From positions 20,831-34,173 of the forward strand of contig CAJUDN010000012.1 of NCBI GenBank assembly GCA_910585355.1: a stretch of 13,343 bases of DNA. Direction: 5' to 3'. The stretch comes from an uncultured Lachnospiraceae bacterium. GTDB taxonomy: Bacteria > Bacillota_A > Clostridia > Lachnospirales > Lachnospiraceae. Made by a program: the position numbers and the translations under genes. The notes beneath the pieces are model-generated. The model did no database searches. It saw only the letters and a list, made by a program, of their open reading frames with translations, and was not told where the DNA came from. Shown here piece after piece: positions 5,561-12,963 of the stretch (position 1 is the stretch's first letter; each line of letters begins with the position of its first letter).

Positions 5561-6358
5561 ATGAAAATTCTGTTTTTGCTTCTCCTGGTCCTTTTTAATT
5601 CTTCGCTTTTGAGGATCATGGATTCTTATACCGGGTATGACAGCCTGGTTCCCTATTGCTGGGAAACGGATTCTTTTCGCGCGCTGAAACTGGGGAAAAG
5701 GATGGCAGCGCAGGAGTTTGTGGACTGTGAGGAGCTGGCCGCCCACATGATCGAACATGGCTTTGACCTTACGAAAGAGGACGGACGGTTCTCTTCCCTG
5801 CGTCTTCCGGTAAAGAAACCGCAGGAATTTTTCCGCTTGTGTGAAGTTTACCACAGTATTTTCGATGATCTGGAGGTTTTTCCGGTTCCGGAAAGCACAG
5901 TCTTTTCTATGGCTGATATTTCCTATGAAAACGGGTGGATGGAACCGAGGACCTATGGAGGGGAGCGCGGACATGAGGGCTGCGATCTCATGGGAGGAAT
6001 CAATACCCCCGGCCTTTATCCTGTGGTCAGCATCACAGACGGAGTGGTGGAACAGGCCGGCTGGCTCCCGAAGGGAGGCTTTCGGATTGGGATTCGGGCT
6101 CCTAAAGGCGCCTATTTTTATTATGCCCATTTTTCAGGATATGCCAAAGACTGGGAAGAGGGGACCCCGGTAAAGGCCGGGGAACTTCTGGGGTTTATGG
6201 GAGATTCCGGATATGGTCCTTATGGCACCACCGGGCAGTTTCCGGTTCATCTTCACCTGGGAATCTATCTGAAAACAGAGCATTATGAAGAACTTTCCGT
6301 GAACCCTTACTGGATTTTAAAATATCTGGAGCAATATCGTACCAGGGCGGCTTACTGA
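5561..6358 (+). CDS. Membrane-anchored M23 (LytM-type) metallopeptidase
   Basis: A 265-residue exported peptidase of the M23 family, zinc enzymes that usually cut peptide cross-bridges in peptidoglycan. Residues 1-18 form a very hydrophobic N-terminal segment (MKILFLLLLVLF) that serves as signal or anchor. An uncharacterised domain follows at about 25-120. The M23 core starts at about 125: H138 and D142 in RGHEGCDLMG, H190 in YYAHFSGY, and H230/H232 in VHLHLGIY. All expected zinc and catalytic residues are present, so it should be active rather than a degenerate SpoIIQ-like protein. The ATG at 5561 follows a G-rich site (ACGGGGG, near 5535-5541). It is divergent from ylbJ with only 47 bp between them, which suggests a shared sporulation role; this is inference. 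Confidence 0.9.
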   Translation: MKILFLLLLVLFNSSLLRIMDSYTGYDSLVPYCWETDSFRALKLGKRMAAQEFVDCEELAAHMIEHGFDLTKEDGRFSSLRLPVKKPQEFFRLCEVYHSIFDDLEVFPVPESTVFSMADISYENGWMEPRTYGGERGHEGCDLMGGINTPGLYPVVSITDGVVEQAGWLPKGGFRIGIRAPKGAYFYYAHFSGYAKDWEEGTPVKAGELLGFMGDSGYGPYGTTGQFPVHLHLGIYLKTEHYEELSVNPYWILKYLEQYRTRAAY

Positions 6359-6366
6359 CAAAAAGG

Positions 6367-6395
6367 TTGTACTTTCCCCCGGAGTTTGATATGAT
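6367..6395 (+). promoter_or_regulatory. Sigma-A promoter of the rsuA-like to recU/hflK gene run
   Basis: TTGTAC at 6367-6372 and TATGAT at 6390-6395 are spaced by exactly 17 bp, close to the vegetative consensus. It begins 9 bp after the M23 peptidase stop codon. Transcription would start near 6402, giving an untranslated leader of about 150 nt before the pseudouridine synthase gene. Confidence 0.75.
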
Positions 6396-6401
6396 AGTAT
6401 T

Positions 6402-6551
6402 TACATGCAAAATGGAAAGGCAAGAAGGGAAGAAACCGGCATATCGGCTGTCTCGTTATAGAACGGCTTCAAAGCTAGTGTACTGTCCGCACGGATTGCC
6501 AGGCATATCCGTCAAAAATGAAGCAGAACGATGCGGTAGAAAGGAAAAAGC
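6402..6551 (+). promoter_or_regulatory. Long 5' leader with hairpin upstream of the pseudouridine synthase gene
   Basis: About 150 nt separate the predicted transcription start from the ATG at 6552. The leader holds a hairpin at 6491-6512 (ACGGAT paired with ATCCGT, with a TG/CA extension). It also has an 8-bp direct repeat GGCATATC at 6438-6445 and 6502-6509. I recognise no known riboswitch and no terminator stem with a U-tract. An open frame crosses the leader, but it is in the wrong frame and has no start signal. Confidence 0.4.
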
Positions 6552-7346
6552 ATGGAAGAAAAGGAACTCCGGCTGGATAAGTTTCTGGCTGACATGGGGA
6601 AAGGAACCAGGAGCAGGCTTAAGGAGGACATAAGGAAAGGACGCATTTTTGTAAATGGAGAGGTGGTAAAAAATGCCGACAAAAAGATCAGGATTCCAAA
6701 AGATGAGGTCCTGTTTGACGGAAAGCCGGTTTCTTATGTGGCGATGGAATATTTTATGTTAAATAAGCCCCAAGGCGTTCTTTCTGCCACAGAGGATAAA
6801 CGGCGCCGTACCGTTCTGGATCTGATTGACCAGAAAAAGAGGAAGGATTTGTTTCCTGTGGGCCGGCTGGATGCAGATACGGAAGGACTTCTTCTAATTA
6901 CCAATGACGGAGCTCTGTCCCATAAACTTCTGGCGCCGAAGAGCCATGTGGATAAAGTATACTTTGCCCGATGCGCCGGAAGAGTTCCGGAATCGGCGGT
7001 CGCTTCTTTTGCAGAGGGACTTCTTCTGCCGGACGGTCTCAAATGTCTTCCGGCGGTTCTTGAGATCCTGTCCGTAACAGAAAACGAGGGGATAAAAACC
7101 GGGGAGGCAGAAAATGAAAAGGTAAAAAATGGAAAGACAGAAAATGAGAAAACGGAAACGGAAGTGCTGCTTACGATCCGGGAGGGGAAATTTCATCAGG
7201 TGAAACGTATGATGGAAGCCGTTGGCTGTCCGGTTCTTTTTTTAAAGCGTCTGGCCATGGGTCCTCTGGTATTGGATGAGTCCTTGAAACCGGGAGAGTA
7301 CAGGCCTCTTACAAAACAGGAATTGGAGTTGTTGAAGCAATTATGA
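6552..7346 (+). CDS. RsuA/RluB/RluF-family 16S/23S rRNA pseudouridine synthase
   Basis: A 264-residue enzyme that isomerises a specific uridine in rRNA to pseudouridine. Residues 6-50 form an S4 RNA-binding domain (LRLDKFLADMGKGTRS, then GRIFVNGEVV). The catalytic domain has FMLNKPQGVLSAT, then PVGRLDADTEGLLLITNDG with catalytic D107, and the C-terminal EGKFHQVKRMMEAVGCPV, which together place it in the RsuA branch. The exact target base cannot be told; RsuA itself acts on U516 of 16S rRNA. Residues about 177-204 are an unusual glutamate/lysine-rich insertion made of a 10-residue repeat. The ATG follows AAGGA at 6541-6545. It is the first gene of a long gene run and overlaps the next gene by 4 bp (ATGA). 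Confidence 0.93.
   Translation: MEEKELRLDKFLADMGKGTRSRLKEDIRKGRIFVNGEVVKNADKKIRIPKDEVLFDGKPVSYVAMEYFMLNKPQGVLSATEDKRRRTVLDLIDQKKRKDLFPVGRLDADTEGLLLITNDGALSHKLLAPKSHVDKVYFARCAGRVPESAVASFAEGLLLPDGLKCLPAVLEILSVTENEGIKTGEAENEKVKNGKTENEKTETEVLLTIREGKFHQVKRMMEAVGCPVLFLKRLAMGPLVLDESLKPGEYRPLTKQELELLKQL
7080..7163 (+). repeat. 30-bp in-frame repeat in the pseudouridine synthase gene
   Basis: Two full 30-bp units, 7080-7109 and 7110-7139, and a partial third, 7140-7163, encode ENEGIKTGEA, ENEKVKNGKT and ENEKTETE. The DNA is locally A- and G-rich compared with the rest of the gene. The frame is kept and the conserved motifs on both sides are intact, so this looks like a flexible loop expansion. Confidence 0.8.
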
Positions 7347-8026
7347 TAAAGGAACTGCTGAAAGGAAAAAAGGCGGTGCTTTTTGATCTGGATGGAACAC
7401 TGGTGGATTCCATGTGGATGTGGAAGGAAATTGATATTGAGTTTTTAGGCCGCTTTGGCTATGGCTGTCCGGATGATCTTCAGAGAAAAATAGAGGGAAT
7501 GAGTTTTTCGGAAACGGCTGTTTACTTTAAAGAACGGTTTGAGCTTTCTATGTCACTGGAAGAAATCAAAGACTGCTGGATTCAGATGTCTATTGACAAA
7601 TACCGCTATGAGGTCCCATTAAAAGAGGGGGTCCTTGATTTTTTAAAGTACTGTAAGAAAGCAGGGCTTCAGACAGGAATTGCCACCAGCAATGGACGCG
7701 ACATGGTGGACGCGGTTCTGGAAGCTTTAAAAATAACGGAATATCTGGGAACCATAACTACAGGATGCGAGGTGGCAAAGGGAAAGCCTGAACCGGATAT
7801 TTATCTGGAAACAGCCAGAAGACTGTCCGTTTCTCCGGCGGACTGTGTGGTCTTTGAGGATATTCCGGCAGGAATTACTGCCGGAAAGAGGGCGGGAATG
7901 ACGGTGATTGCTGTGGAGGATTCCTACTCACGGGATTTGACAGAGGAAAAGCGTTCTCTTGCCGACGGCTTCCTCCACAGCTATTTTGAACTTCTGGACC
8001 ATGAAACCTGGACTTCTGGGCAATGA
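7343..8026 (+). CDS. HAD-superfamily hydrolase, beta-phosphoglucomutase-like
   Basis: A 227-residue cytoplasmic HAD phosphatase with a helical cap, most like the beta-phosphoglucomutase/phosphatase group. Motif I is FDLDGTLVDS with nucleophile D15 and acid/base D17. Motif II is IATSNGRD with S116, motif III is K148 in KGKPEPD, and motif IV is VFEDIPAGITAGKRAGM with E172 and D173. The cap lies between residues 22 and 95. The substrate cannot be predicted from sequence; sugar phosphates or similar small phosphomonoesters are common for this group. The start ATG overlaps the stop of the pseudouridine synthase as ATGA, so translation is probably coupled. The C-terminus ends in TGA, showing that UGA acts as a stop in this genome. 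Confidence 0.92.
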   Translation: MIKELLKGKKAVLFDLDGTLVDSMWMWKEIDIEFLGRFGYGCPDDLQRKIEGMSFSETAVYFKERFELSMSLEEIKDCWIQMSIDKYRYEVPLKEGVLDFLKYCKKAGLQTGIATSNGRDMVDAVLEALKITEYLGTITTGCEVAKGKPEPDIYLETARRLSVSPADCVVFEDIPAGITAGKRAGMTVIAVEDSYSRDLTEEKRSLADGFLHSYFELLDHETWTSGQ

Positions 8027-8072
8027 GACAGGGGGACAAAGCCATTACGAAACGGGAAAGTAAGGAGACGCC

Positions 8073-10025
8073 ATGATGCATGATTTTCTTCCGGTCAGCC
8101 GGGAAGATATGGAAAAACGGGGCTGGAGTCAGTGTGATTTCATCTATGTCTGCGGGGACGCCTACGTGGATCATCCTTCCTTTGGACACGCCATCATCAG
8201 CCGTGTTTTGGAGGCTCACGGCTATAAGGTAGGTATGATTTCTCAGCCGGACTGGAAGAATAAGGAGAGCATTACTGTTTTGGGCAAGCCGCGGCTCGGT
8301 TTTCTTGTAAGCGCCGGGAACATGGATTCCATGGTCAACCATTATTCCGTGTCCAAGCGGCGGAGAGAAAGAGACTCCTACACGCCCGGAGGCGTCATGG
8401 GAAAGCGGCCGGATTATGCGGCCGTGGTATACTGCAACTTAATCCGGTCCGTTTATAAAAAAATACCTGTAATCCTGGGCGGTATTGAGGCCAGCCTGCG
8501 CCGTCTTGCCCATTATGATTACTGGTCCGGAAAGGTGAAGCACTCCATTCTGGTGGATTCCCAGGCGGATCTTTTGTCTTATGGAATGGGAGAGCGGTCC
8601 ATCGTGGAAATCGCGGATGCCATGAGCTCGGGACTAGATATAAAAGATATTACCTTTATTGACGGGACCGTCTACAAAACAGACCGTTCAGATTCCGTCT
8701 ATGACGCGGTTACGCTGCCATCCTATGAGAAAGTGAAATCAGACAAAAGGGCTTATGCGGAGAGCTTTTTTATCCAGTACCAGAATACGGACGCCTTTTC
8801 GGGGAAACGGCTCTGCGAACCGTATAACGACCATCTTTATGTGGTCCAGAATCCGCCCGCAAAGCCTTTGACTACCCAGGAGATGGACGATGTATATGCG
8901 CTTCCCTATATGAGAAAGCCACATCCCTCATACGAGGCCCTAGGCGGCGTTCCGGCCATTGACGAGGTGAAATTCAGTCTGATTAATAACCGCGGCTGCT
9001 TCGGAGGCTGCAGTTTCTGTGCCCTGACCTTTCACCAGGGGAGGATTGTCCAGGCAAGAAGCCATGAGTCCATTGTAAAAGAGGCAGAGCTTTTAACAAA
9101 GGAGCCGGATTTTAAGGGGTATATCCATGATGTGGGAGGCCCCACGGCCAACTTCCGGTTTCCTGCATGCAAAAAACAGATGACAAAGGGCGCCTGTCCC
9201 AATAAGCAGTGCCTGTTTCCGAAGCCCTGCGCCAGTCTGATTGCGGACCATACGGATTATATCGCGCTTTTAAGGAAGTTAAGGGCCCTTCCAAAGGTGA
9301 AAAAAGTCTTCATCCGCTCCGGCATCCGTTTTGATTATGTGCTGGCCGATAAGAACCGGGACTTTTTAAGGGAGTTATGTATGTACCATGTAAGCGGCCA
9401 GCTTAAGGTGGCTCCTGAACATGTGGCGGATGAGGTCTTAAGACGAATGGGGAAGCCGGAGGCGTCTGTGTACCGTCGGTTTACAATGGAATATAGGGCC
9501 ATGAATGAACGGCTTGGGTTAAAGCAGTATCTTGTGCCGTATCTTATGTCCTCCCATCCCGGCTCCACCTTAAAGGAAGCAGTGGAACTGGCGGAGTATT
9601 TAAGAGATCTGGGCTATATGCCGGAGCAGGTCCAGGATTTTTATCCGACTCCTTCCACGATTTCCACCTGCATGTATTATACGGGTCTGGATCCCAGGAC
9701 CATGGAGCCTGTATACGTCCCTGTGAACCCCCATGAAAAAGCCATGCAGAGAGCCCTGATCCAGTACCGGGATCCAAAAAATTACGATTTGGTGGAGGAA
9801 GCCCTCAGAAAGGCCGGGAGAGAGGACTTAATCGGATACGAAAAGCGGTGCCTGATTCGCCTAAGAGCCGGTCATAAGGGACGAAGGGATGTAGAAACCG
9901 CCCCAAATTCCGGGGGAAGGTTTCAGGAAAGGCCGGCGGGGGAAAAAGTCGAAAAGCATCGTGGCAAAAAGAAAACCATCCGCAATGTCCACAAACCATC
10001 AAAAGGAAAGAAAGAGGGAAGATAA
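8073..10025 (+). CDS. YgiQ family radical SAM protein
   Basis: A 650-residue member of the YgiQ (UPF0313) family. The N-terminus (FLPVSREDMEKRGWSQCDFIYVCGDAYVDHPSFGHAI) is highly typical. The 4Fe-4S cluster motif C-x3-C-x2-C is at C309, C313 and C316 in NRGCFGGCSFCALTFHQG, so it is a radical SAM enzyme acting in the cytoplasm. The later blocks APEHVADEVLRRMGKP and QVQDFYPTPSTISTCMYYTG match the family. The substrate of YgiQ proteins is not established. A basic, low-complexity tail of about 50 residues follows residue 600. Of two adjacent ATG codons I use 8073, 5 nt after AAGGAG at 8062-8067; 8076 is also possible. The stop codon abuts the next start directly. Confidence 0.95.
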   Translation: MMHDFLPVSREDMEKRGWSQCDFIYVCGDAYVDHPSFGHAIISRVLEAHGYKVGMISQPDWKNKESITVLGKPRLGFLVSAGNMDSMVNHYSVSKRRRERDSYTPGGVMGKRPDYAAVVYCNLIRSVYKKIPVILGGIEASLRRLAHYDYWSGKVKHSILVDSQADLLSYGMGERSIVEIADAMSSGLDIKDITFIDGTVYKTDRSDSVYDAVTLPSYEKVKSDKRAYAESFFIQYQNTDAFSGKRLCEPYNDHLYVVQNPPAKPLTTQEMDDVYALPYMRKPHPSYEALGGVPAIDEVKFSLINNRGCFGGCSFCALTFHQGRIVQARSHESIVKEAELLTKEPDFKGYIHDVGGPTANFRFPACKKQMTKGACPNKQCLFPKPCASLIADHTDYIALLRKLRALPKVKKVFIRSGIRFDYVLADKNRDFLRELCMYHVSGQLKVAPEHVADEVLRRMGKPEASVYRRFTMEYRAMNERLGLKQYLVPYLMSSHPGSTLKEAVELAEYLRDLGYMPEQVQDFYPTPSTISTCMYYTGLDPRTMEPVYVPVNPHEKAMQRALIQYRDPKNYDLVEEALRKAGREDLIGYEKRCLIRLRAGHKGRRDVETAPNSGGRFQERPAGEKVEKHRGKKKTIRNVHKPSKGKKEGR

Positions 10026-10799
10026 ATGAAAATCGCCATTGTAACAGGCGCTTCCTCCGGTATGGGAAGGGAAATGGTCTTTGAGATTGCCGACCGTTTT
10101 GGCGGCATCAGGGAGATCTGGGCCGTCGCCAGAAGGGAAGAGAGGCTTAAGGAGTTTGACGGCAGGGTTCCCGTCCCTGTAAAGGTGTTTCCTCTGGATC
10201 TTACGGCCGACGGCGGACTGTCCTCCCTGGAGGAAGCCTTAAAAGAACAGAAGCCGGAGGTAAAGCTTTTGATAAACGCGGCCGGATTTGGAAGGATCGG
10301 GACAGCAGAGGAGATCGGCTGGAGGACCTCCTCTCGTATGGTCAGTCTCAATGCGGGAGCTCTCACCGCCGTGACGGAGCTTGTGCTTCCGTATATGTCA
10401 GAAAACAGCAGAATCCTCCAGTTTGCCTCTGCCGCCGCTTTTTTGCCCCAGCCGGGATTTGCGGTTTACGCGGCTTCCAAGGCATATGTATTAAGCTACA
10501 GCCGGGCTTTAAACGCCGAGCTTTCCGGCAGGGGAATTTTTGTAACTGCCGTGTGCCCGGGACCGGTGGATACGGAATTTTTTGACAGAGCTCTTCAGAG
10601 AGGAACCCTGGCGCCATATAAAAAGATTTTTATGGCAGATGCCAAAAAGACGGTCCGAAAGGCTTTAAAGGACGGCATGGCAGGAAAGGAAATTTCTATT
10701 CCCGGAATTTCCATGAAGGCATTTTTCCTTTTGTGCAGACTGGTTCCGCATGGTATTTTGATTAGGGTTATTCGCCGTCTGGCTGGAACAGCGCGGTAA
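10026..10799 (+). CDS. Short-chain dehydrogenase/reductase (SDR)
   Basis: A 257-residue classical SDR oxidoreductase using NAD(P)(H). The dinucleotide motif TGASSGMG is at residues 7-14, NAAG at 84-87, a structural Asn at 109, and the catalytic triad is S135, Y148 and K152 (YAASK). CPGPVDTEFF follows at about 177-186. The basic residues after the second strand (ARREER) favour NADPH over NADH. A hydrophobic C-terminal stretch (AFFLLCRLVPHGILIRVI) resembles membrane-associated SDRs. The substrate is unknown. The ATG directly follows the TAA of the ygiQ-like gene with no gap, so the two are translationally linked; AAAGAGGGAAG upstream acts as the ribosome-binding site. Confidence 0.93.
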   Translation: MKIAIVTGASSGMGREMVFEIADRFGGIREIWAVARREERLKEFDGRVPVPVKVFPLDLTADGGLSSLEEALKEQKPEVKLLINAAGFGRIGTAEEIGWRTSSRMVSLNAGALTAVTELVLPYMSENSRILQFASAAAFLPQPGFAVYAASKAYVLSYSRALNAELSGRGIFVTAVCPGPVDTEFFDRALQRGTLAPYKKIFMADAKKTVRKALKDGMAGKEISIPGISMKAFFLLCRLVPHGILIRVIRRLAGTAR

Positions 10800-10848
10800 A
10801 CGTTCGGGAGGAAACGGAACTTACTGGAAGAAAAGAGAGGTAACGACG

Positions 10849-11418
10849 TTGAAAAAGATAGAAAAAGGGATGTACGGATACCGGAACGCCCATAAAAAGA
10901 ATCAGATTCTCATTGTTTTCCTGTTTTTGGCGGTGATTGCCGCTTTGCTGGCGGCGCGTCCGTTTATTACCCGGGATTCCCTCAGGAATCTTGTGACCAT
11001 CAGCGCTATCTTAACCGTGCTCCCCATGGCAAATCTGGCGTCCCCTCTGGTTGCCTCCTGGAAAATCACAGAAACTCCGGCGGATTTTTACGAGGCCTGC
11101 CGCCCTTATGAGGAAAGATTTCCGGTGCTTTATGATCTGATTATCACGTCGCCGGATTTTATTCTCCCCATTGACGTTTCCGTTATCCACCCCACAGGGG
11201 TCTACATGTTCTGCCCGGTGAAAACCGCCGATACGAAAAAGGCGGAGAAGTTTCTGAATGAAATGCTCACCGGATGGAAACTTGACGGCAACGCAAAAAT
11301 CATGACAGAAAAGAAAAATTATTTAAACCGCCTGGCTTCTTTAAAGCCAGTGGCCGAAGAGAACGACGACGGAAGCGCGCCCCATGTGGAGAAGCTTTTA
11401 AAGAGTCTGTCCATGTAA
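10849..11418 (+). CDS. Conserved hypothetical membrane protein with two TM segments
   Basis: A 189-residue protein I do not recognise. The first 19 residues are basic. Two hydrophobic segments follow at about 20-37 (ILIVFLFLAVIAALLAA) and 47-70, then a soluble domain of about 115 residues. The positive N-terminus suggests an N-in, C-in hairpin in the membrane. The soluble part has alternating strands and helices (FPVLYDLIITSPDFILPIDVSV, TGVYMFCPVKT, TKKAEKFLNEML), which hints at a small nuclease-like or NERD-like fold, but no catalytic motif is clear. The start is TTG at 10849, 8 nt after AGAGAGG at 10834-10840; an ATG at 10870 lacks proper spacing. It lies 22 bp before an RluA-type gene and is probably co-transcribed. 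Confidence 0.75.
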   Translation: MKKIEKGMYGYRNAHKKNQILIVFLFLAVIAALLAARPFITRDSLRNLVTISAILTVLPMANLASPLVASWKITETPADFYEACRPYEERFPVLYDLIITSPDFILPIDVSVIHPTGVYMFCPVKTADTKKAEKFLNEMLTGWKLDGNAKIMTEKKNYLNRLASLKPVAEENDDGSAPHVEKLLKSLSM

Positions 11419-11440
11419 GGCAGGAAAGGAAGCGGGCATT

Positions 11441-12433
11441 ATGAAGGAAATCACCATCGGAAAAAATGAAGCCGGGCAGCGGCTGGACAAATTCCTGGCC
11501 AAATACATGAATCTGGCTCCCAAAAGCTTTTTTTATAAAATGATGCGGAAGAAAAACATCACGCTCAATGGAAAAAAGTGCGAGGGGGCTCAAATGCTTT
11601 CTGAGGGAGATGTGGTGAAGCTTTTCCTGGCGGATGAAACCATTGAAAAATTTTCCCGGATCCGGATTCTCAAAACCCAGGCGGTGAAGCTTGACATTTT
11701 ATATGAAGATGAGGATATCCTTCTTATTAATAAGCCGTCGGGAATGCTGTCCCAGAAGGCAAAGGATACGGATACTTCCCTGGTGGAATATGTGATTCAA
11801 TACCTTTTGGATACCGGGCAGGTCAGGGAAGCCTCCCTGCAAAGCTTTAAACCCTCCGTATGTAACCGTCTAGACCGGAATACCAGCGGCATTGTAGCTG
11901 CCGGGAAATCTCTTGCCGGACTCCAGATGCTGTCGGAGGTGTTTCGGGACAGGACCATTCATAAATATTACCAGTGTATCGTGGAGGGAGAAATGAAGAC
12001 CACGAAAACCGCCGATGGATGGCTTTTAAAGGATGAAAAAACGAACCGGGTACAGATTTTAAAGGAAGCGGACAAAGAAGGGCAGGCACGAAGGATCCTT
12101 ACCCGTTATGAGCCTCTGGCCTCCAATCAGGCGTTTACGCTTCTTAAGGTAACGCTCCTCACGGGACGCTCCCACCAGATCCGCGCCCACCTGGCTTCCA
12201 TGGGCCATCCGATCGTGGGAGACAGGAAGTACGGAAGCATGCCTTTTCCGCGGGTCTGTGAAATTTACGGGATTCACTCCCAACTTCTCCATTCTTATCG
12301 TCTGGAGTTTCCTAAGCTTCGCGGACCCTTTGAACGGCTTTCAGAAAAGAGTTTTGAGGCTCCGCTTCCGGATGAATTTTTGCGGATGGCAGCAGGAGAG
12401 CGATTATGGGAACATGGAAAACCAGGGGCTTAA
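11441..12433 (+). CDS. RluA-family 23S rRNA pseudouridine synthase (RluC/D type)
   Basis: A 330-residue pseudouridine synthase with an N-terminal S4 domain (QRLDKFLAKYMNLAPKSFFYKMMRKKNI..NGK, residues 13-46) and an RluA catalytic domain. The catalytic block is CNRLDRNTSGIVAAGKS with D145. LLINKPSGMLSQ precedes it and TLLTGRSHQIRAHLASMGHPIVGD follows. The usual histidine of the HRLD motif is replaced by Asn (NRLD), a variant I believe occurs in related Clostridial enzymes. The target uridines cannot be inferred. The length is normal. The 3' end overlaps recU by 28 bp, so the two genes are tightly coupled. Confidence 0.93.
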   Translation: MKEITIGKNEAGQRLDKFLAKYMNLAPKSFFYKMMRKKNITLNGKKCEGAQMLSEGDVVKLFLADETIEKFSRIRILKTQAVKLDILYEDEDILLINKPSGMLSQKAKDTDTSLVEYVIQYLLDTGQVREASLQSFKPSVCNRLDRNTSGIVAAGKSLAGLQMLSEVFRDRTIHKYYQCIVEGEMKTTKTADGWLLKDEKTNRVQILKEADKEGQARRILTRYEPLASNQAFTLLKVTLLTGRSHQIRAHLASMGHPIVGDRKYGSMPFPRVCEIYGIHSQLLHSYRLEFPKLRGPFERLSEKSFEAPLPDEFLRMAAGERLWEHGKPGA

Positions 12434-12963
12434 GGGGGTCTACACTGGAGGATCTGATCAACCATACCAACGACAGCTATCGGGAAAAAAAGCTGGCGCT
12501 GATTCAGAAGATTCCCACCCCCATTACCCCAATTGAAATTGACAAGGTCAGCCGCCATATCACCCTGGCTTATTTCGATATGAAGAGTACGGTCGACTAC
12601 ATCGGCGCCGTACAGGGAATCCCTGTCTGCTTTGATGCAAAAGAGTGTGCGGTCCGCACTTTTCCCCTTCAGAACATTCACCCGCACCAGATCGCGTTTA
12701 TGGAAGCGTTTGAAAAGCAGGGCGGCGTGGCCTTCATCATCCTTTCCTTTACGGGGGAAGATGAGATTTATTACGTCCCCTTTGATGTCATCCATGGATT
12801 CTGGAAGCGGATGGAAGAGGGCGGAAGAAAAAGCTTTACTTACGAAGAGGTGGTGTCGAGGGCATGGAAAATACGGAGCCACCGGGATATGTTTGTCCAC
12901 TATCTGGAGGAGCTCCAGATGGATTTGGACCGAAAAGAAAAGGAGGAAACGTTAAATAAATGA
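12406..12963 (+). CDS. recU: Holliday junction resolvase RecU
   Basis: A 185-residue RecU, the Firmicutes resolvase that cuts four-way DNA junctions during recombination and helps chromosome segregation. The N-terminal TLEDLINHTNDSYREKKLALIQKIPTP is characteristic. The catalytic core is KSTVDYIGAVQGIPVCFDAKEC, with D64 and the D77-A-K79 pair standing where Bacillus RecU has E-A-K, then FPLQNIHPHQIAFMEAF. The N-terminus is shorter than in B. subtilis, where the protein is about 206 residues. The ATG at 12406 follows AGGAG at 12394-12398 and lies inside the end of the pseudouridine synthase gene. The gene ends in TGA, overlapping the next start by 4 bp. Bacillus places recU beside ponA; here the neighbours differ. 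Confidence 0.95.
   Translation: MGTWKTRGLRGSTLEDLINHTNDSYREKKLALIQKIPTPITPIEIDKVSRHITLAYFDMKSTVDYIGAVQGIPVCFDAKECAVRTFPLQNIHPHQIAFMEAFEKQGGVAFIILSFTGEDEIYYVPFDVIHGFWKRMEEGGRKSFTYEEVVSRAWKIRSHRDMFVHYLEELQMDLDRKEKEETLNK

Noticed and set aside
5504..6130. A 208-codon minus-strand frame opposite the M23 peptidase
   Set aside because: The plus strand has complete M23 active-site motifs; the antisense frame has none and no ribosome-binding site.
6367..6633. An 88-codon plus-strand frame across the leader of the pseudouridine synthase gene
   Set aside because: It overlaps the promoter, has no ribosome-binding site, shows no recognisable domain and runs out of frame into a well-supported gene.
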